Source: an uncultured Fibrobacter sp.
GTDB taxonomy: Bacteria > Fibrobacterota > Fibrobacteria > Fibrobacterales > Fibrobacteraceae
DNA: 9,046 bases
Assembly (NCBI GenBank): GCA_937891805.1
Contig: CALATK010000258.1
Span: 1 to 9,046 of the forward strand
Reading direction: 5' to 3'
The position numbers and the translations under genes are program-made. This document shows, piece by piece, positions 1-5,494 of the stretch. The notes beneath the pieces were generated by a model, which had not been told where the DNA came from, searched no databases, and worked only from the letters and a program-made list of their open reading frames with translations. Numbering within the stretch: the first letter of the stretch is position 1; every line of letters starts with the position of its first letter.

Positions 1-394
1 CGGCGATGGTTCTAACTGGACCGCCCTCAAGGAGCAGAATTTTTTTGACGTGTCGAAACTCCAGGAACTGCCTCGGGTGAACGTGGTCTATTTTACGGTA
101 GATGCAAACCCCAAGGTGCTGGAATACGCCGCCTGCGTTTCGGACGGTCTTGTGATTGCGGGGGCGGGCTCGGGCGAGTTCAGCCAGGCCTGGGCCAAGG
201 TTTTGGAACGCATCGACATTCCTGTGGTCATAGCGAGCCGCACCCATCACGGGCTGGTGACGTTGAACGAAACTCTTGCCCCCGGCTGTATTTGCGCAGG
301 GAGACTTGCGCCCCAGAAGGCGGCGGTGCTGTTGAAGCTCGCCCTCACGGTAACGGAACGGGTGGACGACATCAAGCGGGTCTTTTCGCTGTAG
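1..394 (+). CDS. Type II L-asparaginase, C-terminal part (5' end outside window)
   Basis: This is the last ~130 residues of an L-asparaginase, which hydrolyses asparagine to aspartate and ammonia. The frame is open from base 2, so the gene begins upstream and the GTG at 50 is internal. What is seen is collinear with the C-terminal domain of E. coli AnsB: FDVSKLQELPRVNVVY near the beginning, then LVIAGAGSGEFSQAW, then GRLAPQKAAVLLKLALT and a short helical end closing at TAG 392-394. The catalytic threonines and the Thr-Asp-Lys group lie in the N-terminal domain and cannot be checked. Where E. coli AnsB has GNGN in the subunit-contact loop, this protein has GSGE, a likely family variation. Whether it is periplasmic or cytosolic depends on the missing N-terminus. 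It converges on the recombinase gene with 17 bp between stops and no obvious terminator hairpin. Identification is firm; the physiological subtype is less so. Confidence 0.9.
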   Translation, partial: GDGSNWTALKEQNFFDVSKLQELPRVNVVYFTVDANPKVLEYAACVSDGLVIAGAGSGEFSQAWAKVLERIDIPVVIASRTHHGLVTLNETLAPGCICAGRLAPQKAAVLLKLALTVTERVDDIKRVFSL

Positions 395-411
395 AAAATC
401 AAATCTGTTCT

Positions 412-1305
412 TTATGCTCTCGGATGGGTCTTTTTGAAGGCCTGTTTTAGCCGTTCCGCGTTCACGTGGGTGTAAATCTGTGTGGTGGAAATGCTGGAGT
501 GTCCGAGCATCTCTTTTACGCTCATGATTTCGGCTCCGTTTTCCAGCAGGTGGGTGGCAAAGCTGTGCCGCAGCACGTGTGGGCTAGCCTTGCCCTCCCA
601 ACCAATTTCCCGGAGCAGATTTTGAATGTCATTACGGAGAGTTCTTATACTGTAGGGCTTGCCGTCTTCGCTGACAAAGACGAATCCTGTGGCCGAAATC
701 AGGTGGCCTGCTTCGGTCAGCTTGGCCTTGAAAAGTCCTAGGCGCTCCACAAGGGAGTCCGTGATGGGCACAATCCGCTCCTTGTTGCCCTTGCCCAGTA
801 CCCGGACTAATCGTTCCTTTTCCCGCAGGCGGTCCCAGGTGAGGCTTTGACATTCCGAAATGCGGAGTCCGGAACCATAGATGAGTTCTAGCAGTACGCG
901 GGCCCTAATTTGAGGCAATGTTGAACACTCTAGATCGTCGAAATTTTTTTCGGCGAGGTCCTTTTGCCCAAGGAATGCCACTAGGCGTTTTGGTCTCTTG
1001 GGCATAGGTACATTTCCGGCCGGATTGATTTCTAGAATAGAAGAACGGACGAGGTATTTTCCGAAACTTTTTAAAGCGGCCAAATGTTCGCAGATGCTTG
1101 CTGGCGAAAGATTCTGCCGCATCTTTAAATCCCACACGAAATTCTTGACTTGCATTTCCGAGAAAGACTCCAGGAGAGCTTCTTCACCCACTAGAGCAAG
1201 GAACTTGTCCAGGCTCTTGCGGTAGGTGTCAATACTCCTGGGGGAAAACCTGCGCTGGGTTTCCAGGTAGGTCAAAAAATTGGATATGTGGTTTTGAAGA
1301 TTCAT
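412..1305 (-). CDS. xerD: Xer-family tyrosine recombinase (XerD/XerC-like)
   Basis: A 297-residue site-specific tyrosine recombinase, the usual length for XerC/XerD, which resolve chromosome dimers at dif. An N-terminal SAM-like core-binding domain covers about residues 1-90 and the catalytic domain about 105-290. All six active-site residues are visible: R148 in GSGLRISE, K172 in LGKGNKER, H243 and R246 in HVLRHSFATHLL, H269 in MLGHSS and nucleophile Y278 in TTQIYTHV. Their spacing is nearly that of E. coli XerD (R148, K172, H244, R247, H270, Y279). The tail ending HPRA is typical of housekeeping Xer proteins. ATG at 1303-1305 is the natural start; no strong Shine-Dalgarno precedes it. It is divergent from the PorV-like gene and convergent with the asparaginase gene, with no attachment-site duplication or phage genes nearby, so a housekeeping role is more likely than an integrase. 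XerD rather than XerC is a tentative choice, since the two subfamilies are hard to separate by eye. Confidence 0.9.
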   Translation of the reverse strand: MNLQNHISNFLTYLETQRRFSPRSIDTYRKSLDKFLALVGEEALLESFSEMQVKNFVWDLKMRQNLSPASICEHLAALKSFGKYLVRSSILEINPAGNVPMPKRPKRLVAFLGQKDLAEKNFDDLECSTLPQIRARVLLELIYGSGLRISECQSLTWDRLREKERLVRVLGKGNKERIVPITDSLVERLGLFKAKLTEAGHLISATGFVFVSEDGKPYSIRTLRNDIQNLLREIGWEGKASPHVLRHSFATHLLENGAEIMSVKEMLGHSSISTTQIYTHVNAERLKQAFKKTHPRA

Positions 1306-1335
1306 TGAATTACATCTGAGTCGATAAAAAAAATC

Positions 1336-1341
1336 TATTTT
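1336..1341 (+). promoter_or_regulatory. Putative -10-like box (TATTTT) for the PorV-like gene
   Basis: CTATTTTG follows an A-rich run 18 nt upstream of the chosen ATG. It resembles the TATATT/TAAATT boxes found ahead of five other genes in this window and the Bacteroidetes TAnnTTTG promoter element. No convincing -35 element is seen. Support is positional only. Confidence 0.3.
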
Positions 1342-1346
1342 GTTTT

Positions 1347-1350
1347 GGAG
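1347..1350 (+). promoter_or_regulatory. Shine-Dalgarno GGAG deciding the PorV-like start
   Basis: GGAG ends 9 nt before the ATG at 1360, a workable spacing. The in-frame ATG at 1354 is only 3 nt away, and the TTG at 1345 overlaps the GGAG itself. The site therefore argues for initiation at 1360. Confidence 0.55.
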
Positions 1351-1359
1351 AAAATGTCA

Positions 1360-2628
1360 ATGACATTAAAATCTTTTGCTGCGTTCAGCCGACCACGTTT
1401 GTGGTGCGCCATCCTTTTGTTCGGGATGGGGGTTCAGGCGTTCGCCATGGACCGTGTGTCAGGAGCGAATGCGACCTTGGATACAGAGCCCGGAGCCCGT
1501 TCTGCGGCTTTGGGGTCGGCCACTATGGCGGTAGACGGGGATTACCTAGGTTTGGTTTCCAATCCGTACCAGCTATCCAATATCCGCTATGGGTGGGCTA
1601 GTTTTTCCCATACGGCTTATTTCGAAGATACCCAGTACGATTTTGCTTCGGCGGCATTACCTTTGGGCGAGGGGCAGGGCCTGGGGATTTCCTTTGCTCG
1701 ATTCGGTGCTGACGACATCCCCTATATTCGTGAAGGAGAACCCATTCCCGAAGGGAGCGATTACAATACCTTGTCCTATGCGGACTGGATGTTTTCGGTC
1801 ACTTTTGGTCGGCGCATTTTGCCTCGTCTGGATATTGGCGTTGGATTTCATGGGTTGTACCGTGAGATGGACCAGACCGGCTGGGGATTCCGGGGCGATG
1901 CGGGGTTACGCTATCGTCTAGTGGATAAGTTGTATGTATCGGGCCTCTTGAAGGGCTGGACCTCTTCTGCCACAACCTGGGAGTCGGGGGAGGTGGAATA
2001 CTCTTCGCCGGAATTTTACCTGGCGGCAAGCTATTCCCTTCCGGTTTCGTACCTCTATGGAACACTGGGCCTGTACTGGCAGAGCGCGGGACTGTTCCAT
2101 CACGAAGCCCGCAGTCTGGATTTTGATACCGACGAGGATAGCGGCGGACGCCTCTGGGACGACCCGGTGGATTGGCTTTCCGGCGGTCGCGGCGGTGTGG
2201 AATTCACCTTTGATTTCGGACTGTCTCTCAGGGCCGGCCTCAGCAGTTTTACGACTTTTCAAAGTGTAACCGCAGGTGCGGGTCTCATCATTATGAAGTT
2301 CCTGCGGGTGGATTACGCCTTTGAATCTCACCCAGTGCTCTCTCCGGTCCATCGGGTGAGCGTCAGCATCAGCCCGTACCTGTTCTCCCATCCAGAAAAG
2401 CCAACCCCGGTAGAACATCGGGTCGATCCGGTAAGGGAGACTGTGGAGCAGGATGTTTCTGTTGAGGCCGAAGAAAAGTCCAGTCCGGATCCGGAAAAGG
2501 CAGCCCCTGAGGGAACCGTTCCCGACGAAAATCCGGTCCAACTTGAAGAAGGTGCCGACGAATCAAAGGAATCTTCAGATGAAGTCCTCTACAATGCACC
2601 TGCTGGTGGTGTCTATTGGGAAGAATAA
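1360..2628 (+). CDS. PorV/PorQ-family outer-membrane beta-barrel protein with acidic tail
   Basis: A 422-residue secreted protein. Residues 1-29 form a signal peptide: basic residues, a hydrophobic stretch around 14-25, and cleavage probably after AFA-29. The segment at about 45-72 (GARSAALGSATMAV, then DGDYLGLVSNPYQL) is the characteristic opening of PorV/PorQ-like FadL-type barrels. The middle, to about residue 344, is rich in alternating aromatic and glycine strands typical of outer-membrane barrels. PorV is the outer-membrane shuttle component of type IX secretion in Bacteroidetes, and related systems are inferred in Fibrobacter; this copy may be PorV, PorQ or another paralogue. Unusually, the barrel is followed by a ~78-residue tail (about 345-422) rich in Glu, Asp, Pro and Ser that ends in VYWEE. 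The start at 1360 is preferred because of the GGAG at 1347-1350. No other type IX secretion gene is in the window. Confidence 0.75.
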   Translation: MTLKSFAAFSRPRLWCAILLFGMGVQAFAMDRVSGANATLDTEPGARSAALGSATMAVDGDYLGLVSNPYQLSNIRYGWASFSHTAYFEDTQYDFASAALPLGEGQGLGISFARFGADDIPYIREGEPIPEGSDYNTLSYADWMFSVTFGRRILPRLDIGVGFHGLYREMDQTGWGFRGDAGLRYRLVDKLYVSGLLKGWTSSATTWESGEVEYSSPEFYLAASYSLPVSYLYGTLGLYWQSAGLFHHEARSLDFDTDEDSGGRLWDDPVDWLSGGRGGVEFTFDFGLSLRAGLSSFTTFQSVTAGAGLIIMKFLRVDYAFESHPVLSPVHRVSVSISPYLFSHPEKPTPVEHRVDPVRETVEQDVSVEAEEKSSPDPEKAAPEGTVPDENPVQLEEGADESKESSDEVLYNAPAGGVYWEE

Positions 2629-2683
2629 TTGGCGTTTTATCAAGAAAAAAGAGTAAAAACCTTTAATTTCGTTGATTTTTGGT

Positions 2684-2689
2684 TATATT
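2684..2689 (+). promoter_or_regulatory. Putative -10 box (TATATT) for the STAS operon
   Basis: TATATT lies 6 nt before the ATG at 2696, and no Shine-Dalgarno sequence fits between them. If it is the -10 element, transcription would begin at about the start codon, giving a leaderless or nearly leaderless mRNA. The same arrangement is seen upstream of the UreE-like gene. No -35 at standard spacing is evident. Confidence 0.4.
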
Positions 2690-2695
2690 TAGACC

Positions 2696-3346
2696 ATGAA
2701 TTCTTTGAAGAACTATCGCGAAGTCGGAATATTTGACCTTTTGTCTGCCCCCCTTAACCCGATTGGGGCTTTCGATGCGGAGCAATTCAAGAAAGATATT
2801 CGCGCCTTGATTGACGCTAACCCCGACGACAAGTTCGTGGCCGTAGATTTGATGGGGCTCGATTTCGTCTATAGTGACGCTTATAACGCTTTTATTCAAT
2901 TCCAGCAAGAGCTGTCTTCCAAAGGCGGAATGCTGGCCTTGCTTTCCAACAGCAAGACCATTGCCGACGGTCTTATGAAGGCGGGCCTCGCCTCCAAGTT
3001 GAAGGTTTTTTCCTTTGAAGCGGAGATGATGTCTTTCTCCTTGCACAGCCAGTCTCCCGAACAGGAAAGTTCTGCCAGTGCTCATGAGGAACCTGCAGTT
3101 GTCGCAGCAGTTGCTTCCCAGAACATCGGTGGCGGTGCGGCTCCTGCAAAGCGGACCGAAAGAAAGACAGGCCTCAACAGGCGCTTTACCAAGAGTTTCA
3201 ACGCGATTATCAAGAAAAAGGACAACCTGGAAAATCAAGGGATTAAGGATCCATTCGAGGAACCTCCCACGACTCACAAGGTTGCACCTGTGATAGCAGT
3301 CGTCCTTTTGATTTTTGCCGCATTGGCGGTGTTCATCTTGATGTAA
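2696..3346 (+). CDS. STAS-domain protein with C-terminal membrane anchor
   Basis: A 216-residue protein in three parts. Residues ~8-115 fit a STAS (anti-anti-sigma factor) domain. The segment VAVDLMGLDFVYSDAYNAF (48-66) aligns with the phosphorylation loop of SpoIIAA-type proteins, and S60 occupies the phosphoacceptor position. The preceding Asp is Tyr59, and the usual second Ser and Gly are Asp61 and Ala62. Residues ~116-196 are a low-complexity linker rich in Ala, Ser, Lys and Glu. Residues ~197-215 (APVIAVVLLIFAALAVFIL) form a single C-terminal transmembrane helix, so the STAS domain is probably tail-anchored with its domain in the cytoplasm. STAS domains usually bind anti-sigma kinases or other switch partners; none is encoded here. 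It is the first gene of a tight cluster, with its stop codon 3 nt before the next ATG. STAS assignment is moderately firm; its partner and pathway are unknown. Confidence 0.7.
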   Translation: MNSLKNYREVGIFDLLSAPLNPIGAFDAEQFKKDIRALIDANPDDKFVAVDLMGLDFVYSDAYNAFIQFQQELSSKGGMLALLSNSKTIADGLMKAGLASKLKVFSFEAEMMSFSLHSQSPEQESSASAHEEPAVVAAVASQNIGGGAAPAKRTERKTGLNRRFTKSFNAIIKKKDNLENQGIKDPFEEPPTTHKVAPVIAVVLLIFAALAVFILM

Positions 3347-3349
3347 TGA

Positions 3350-4273
3350 ATGCCCGTCGAATTTTCGGAATACCGCTGTAAACGTAAGTACAAATCGGGA
3401 TCCCACAAGTTTCCTTTGTTTCGGCTAATCCTTTTGGGACTTGCCTTCTTGTTGGCTTACCGTTTGGGATTTTTTTCCATGGTGGTGGATCTGCTGCCCT
3501 TGCCTGGTTCGGCAGAGATGAACGATAAACCTTCTTGGAAAGTCGCCTGCGAAAAATATTCAGGGAAAGCCTTTGAGCTGGATGGCAATCTTGGCCAGTG
3601 CTCTTGGATTGTTCGGGACTCTATGGCAGAATTGCCCAATAGTTTCTTGCGCTATGTGGCTTCGCTTCGCAAGGGGGCTGCGTCATCTATCCACTGGGTT
3701 GCTCCAATAGGGGATTTTTCAAGGGCCCTTTTTGTCCTTCACGAGGACTCCATATCCAGTGCTTACTTGCATATTCCAGCGGCGGATTCTTCAATGATAT
3801 GGATAGATGCTTCTACGGGTTGTCGTTTTCCGGGGCTTTGCCCAAAACAGCCATTGGGATGGTCGTCGTTATCCATTTCGGATGACTTTGACTTTAGTGG
3901 CCAAGAGGCCTTGCTCGCCATGGACAAGTTGCGCGGCATAGGGGAGGCTCCCGTCAGGCCGATTCTTTCGGGAAAGGTGCTGGCGACCGGCAAGGATTCC
4001 TTGGGCTATTATGTTGAACTAGATCATGGTTATAATGTAACCTCCAAGATGTCTGGACTTTTCCGCTACGATAAGGATTCTGTTTCCTTTGAGCCGGGTT
4101 CCTGGGTGGACTTGCAAACGCTGGTTGGGCGTATTGCACCTAGGGACAGTTCCGCTATTTACTTGACGATTCGTCGCAATGGACATTTTGTCCGCTGGAA
4201 CGATTTCTTTGCCGAAAGCCATCCGGTAGATTCTGCTAAAATTTCTAAATTCAAGGAACAGATTGGCTTGTAA
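3350..4273 (+). CDS. Membrane-anchored degenerate LytM/M23-like protein
   Basis: A 307-residue protein with a basic N-terminus (1-20), one transmembrane helix at ~22-46 and a long extracytoplasmic part. Residues ~198-287 have the outline of an M23/LytM domain: PVRPILSGKVLATGKDSLGY, then YVELDHGYNV, a PGSWVDLQTLVGRIAP segment, and YLTIRRNGHFVRWNDFF where active enzymes have HLHFEIRxNGxxVNP. Only H226 of the HG element remains. The HxH zinc motif reads Y-L-T, and no HxxxD motif is seen ahead of the domain, so it is probably catalytically dead. Inactive LytM domains such as EnvC and NlpD activate cell-wall amidases, a possible role here. The region 60-195 is not recognised; it has four cysteines (67, 84, 158, 164) that could form disulfides. 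It starts 3 nt after the STAS stop, suggesting translational coupling, and ends 17 nt before the lipoprotein gene. The fold assignment is by eye; the function is inferred. Confidence 0.6.
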   Translation: MPVEFSEYRCKRKYKSGSHKFPLFRLILLGLAFLLAYRLGFFSMVVDLLPLPGSAEMNDKPSWKVACEKYSGKAFELDGNLGQCSWIVRDSMAELPNSFLRYVASLRKGAASSIHWVAPIGDFSRALFVLHEDSISSAYLHIPAADSSMIWIDASTGCRFPGLCPKQPLGWSSLSISDDFDFSGQEALLAMDKLRGIGEAPVRPILSGKVLATGKDSLGYYVELDHGYNVTSKMSGLFRYDKDSVSFEPGSWVDLQTLVGRIAPRDSSAIYLTIRRNGHFVRWNDFFAESHPVDSAKISKFKEQIGL

Positions 4274-4281
4274 CTGGGCCT

Positions 4282-4285
4282 GGAG
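4282..4285 (+). promoter_or_regulatory. Shine-Dalgarno GGAG for the lipoprotein gene
   Basis: GGAG ends 5 nt before the GTG at 4291. This favours the GTG over the in-frame ATG at 4309, which would also remove the basic residues needed at the front of the signal peptide. Confidence 0.5.
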
Positions 4286-4290
4286 TCGTT

Positions 4291-5385
4291 GTGAATTTTA
4301 TCAAGAAAATGCCGTTGTTCTTTGTCTTTGGGCTGCTGCTGGTTGTTGCCTGTACCCAGGATGATGACGGCCCTATTGATATATACAATTCTACGGATGT
4401 GTTTGGCGGTGAAGGATTTTTCTTGACTGCGGAACTGGATTCAGGAAGCCTGATTCACCTGGCAGATGATACCCTGTACATCCATTTGGACAGTATTTGG
4501 TCTTTTTCCAATTGTGCCTTGAAATCCATAACGATTGATACGGCGTGGCGAGATACCGCCTTAGAACTGGAACCCATCATTCAGTACCAGACCAAGAAAG
4601 AAGACTGCGCGTCTCCCATGTTTCGGCCGGATACTGTTCTAAAAGTGCTTTTCGATAGGAATTCGTTGAAGGGAATATCCCAAATAGAGATTTATAACGA
4701 TGTTGATTCCCTGCTAGATACGATTCTTGTTCGTCATGGTTCTTTTAGCCTGGATACTTTTAAGGTTTATATAGATTCCCTTTTTGATTCCATAAAGACT
4801 TTGCCATTGCGGACAAAGGGGTCTCCTTCGTTTCTGAAGGTCTTGGACTCCTTGACTCCAAGGGTCTATTATTGGCGTCCTATGAAATCGGTTTGCAAGT
4901 TTACCATGGATAAATGCGACAAGATGGTTCCCGATACACTTTTTCCTAGAAGCTGGAGCTTGACCGATACGGCCTTAGTTCCGTTGCGCCAGAAATGTGC
5001 CGATTCCACCTTGTTTTATTGTAAATCTGCCGGGTGGGAAAATGATTCCAATGCTTTGGGAGATGTGCAAGAGCGCTTGGATACCCTGTGGCATACCCAC
5101 TTGTACTATGTGGAAAAGATTCCCGAGTGTGGTGCTGTCAATGTGGTTCCCAATAGGTTTTCCATCTCGGCTTATGGAACAAAGCGTGAAATGATTGCGG
5201 TACGTGAACTGTACACTCCCGATGCTGCAGAATTATTCTGCGGTCCTTCTACGCAAAAGGACATGTTCTGGTTTGACTTGAATTACAACCGTATGGTTCC
5301 TGACACCATCAGTATGGATTCCCTGCGCAAGGTATGGGAAAAGGCTACGGTAGCGACAAGTGTGAATCCGAATAAGCGGAAGTAG
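4291..5385 (+). CDS. Cysteine-rich lipoprotein of unknown function
   Basis: A 364-residue protein beginning with GTG. Residues 1-20 are a lipoprotein signal peptide (NFIKK basic end, then a Phe/Leu/Val core), and the lipobox VVAC puts the lipidated cysteine at C21. Residues 22-26 (TQDDD) form a short acidic linker; there is no Asp at +2, so outer-membrane sorting is plausible if E. coli-type rules apply. The mature chain contains eight further cysteines (75, 106, 202, 209, 236, 244, 280, 317), an even number consistent with disulfides in the periplasm or at the cell surface. Two copies of the pentapeptide MVPDT (212-216 and 336-340) use different codons. The rest is rich in Asp-Ser/Asp-Thr turns and short hydrophobic strands, suggesting a beta-rich protein. 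No known enzyme motif was recognised. It is the last gene of the STAS/LytM-like cluster; its TAG stop lies inside the outer edge of the downstream palindrome. Confidence 0.75.
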   Translation: MNFIKKMPLFFVFGLLLVVACTQDDDGPIDIYNSTDVFGGEGFFLTAELDSGSLIHLADDTLYIHLDSIWSFSNCALKSITIDTAWRDTALELEPIIQYQTKKEDCASPMFRPDTVLKVLFDRNSLKGISQIEIYNDVDSLLDTILVRHGSFSLDTFKVYIDSLFDSIKTLPLRTKGSPSFLKVLDSLTPRVYYWRPMKSVCKFTMDKCDKMVPDTLFPRSWSLTDTALVPLRQKCADSTLFYCKSAGWENDSNALGDVQERLDTLWHTHLYYVEKIPECGAVNVVPNRFSISAYGTKREMIAVRELYTPDAAELFCGPSTQKDMFWFDLNYNRMVPDTISMDSLRKVWEKATVATSVNPNKRK

Positions 5386-5420
5386 TTGTGAGTTTTGAGT
5401 AGTGAGTAATGAGTTGTGAG
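5386..5420 (+). repeat. Tandem array of five degenerate heptamers (TNNTGAG)
   Basis: Five consecutive 7-nt units fit TNNTGAG exactly: TTGTGAG, TTTTGAG, TAGTGAG, TAATGAG and TTGTGAG. The GAG triplets recur at 5390, 5397, 5404, 5411 and 5418. The array begins immediately after the stop codon of the lipoprotein gene and makes up most of the left arm of the inverted repeat. Confidence 0.85.
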
Positions 5421-5425
5421 AAACG

Positions 5426-5431
5426 TATATT
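5426..5431 (+). promoter_or_regulatory. Putative -10 box (TATATT) for the Nudix gene
   Basis: GTATATTTT sits in the loop between the two heptamer arrays and matches the boxes seen before other genes here. A start about 7 nt downstream would give a 5' leader of roughly 55 nt that contains the entire right-hand heptamer array. No -35 element is apparent. Confidence 0.3.
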
Positions 5432-5460
5432 TTTTTTAGAGCATCTTGTTTCCGCTATAA

Positions 5461-5494
5461 CTGAAAACTCACTACTGATAACTGAGAACTAACT
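5461..5494 (-). repeat. Opposing array of degenerate heptamers before the Nudix start
   Basis: On the + strand the units are CTGAAAA, CTCACTA, CTGATAA, CTGAGAA and CTAACTA; the last runs one base into the ATG at 5495. On the minus strand they fit TNNTNAG, so this is a looser copy of the left array in the opposite orientation. It occupies the ribosome-binding region of the Nudix gene; only a weak GAGA (5484-5487) could serve as a Shine-Dalgarno. Confidence 0.75.

Larger units (their letters stand above)
5383..5491. repeat. Long imperfect inverted repeat spanning the whole intergenic gap
   Basis: Arms 5383-5418 and 5456-5491 pair without gaps about a centre at 5437. By hand count, 27 of 36 positions are Watson-Crick pairs and 2 are G-T. 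A perfect 10-bp core, AGTAGTGAGT, lies at 5398-5407 and its complement at 5467-5476. The arms run from the upstream stop codon nearly to the downstream ATG at 5495. The AT-rich 37-nt loop holds a TATATT box. It is unlike a normal intrinsic terminator because the T-rich run is in the loop. It could be a folded mobile repeat or a transcript-processing structure. Confidence 0.8.

Noticed and set aside
412..1305. Recombinase as the integrase of a mobile element or a casposon/CRISPR-linked system
   Set aside because: No flanking tRNA, direct repeats, phage or transfer genes are visible, and length, active-site spacing and the HPRA tail fit housekeeping Xer proteins. I also saw no dif-like site in the window.
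1345..1359. TTG 1345 or ATG 1354 as the PorV-like start
   Set aside because: The TTG overlaps the GGAG and ATG 1354 is only 3 nt from it. ATG 1360 has good spacing and leaves a normal signal peptide.
1918..2541. 207-codon open frame on the minus strand across the PorV-like gene
   Set aside because: The translation is Arg/Pro/Gly-rich with no family resemblance and lies wholly antisense to a protein with a clear signal peptide and barrel pattern. It is a frame shadow.
2663..3406. 247-codon open frame on the minus strand across the STAS gene
   Set aside because: It is entirely antisense to the STAS gene and has no recognisable domain; the + frame has STAS features and a transmembrane helix.
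5386..5494. Heptamer arrays as a CRISPR array or an intrinsic terminator
   Set aside because: The 7-nt units are contiguous, with no spacers between repeats. The T-run is in the loop instead of following a GC-rich stem, so neither label fits.
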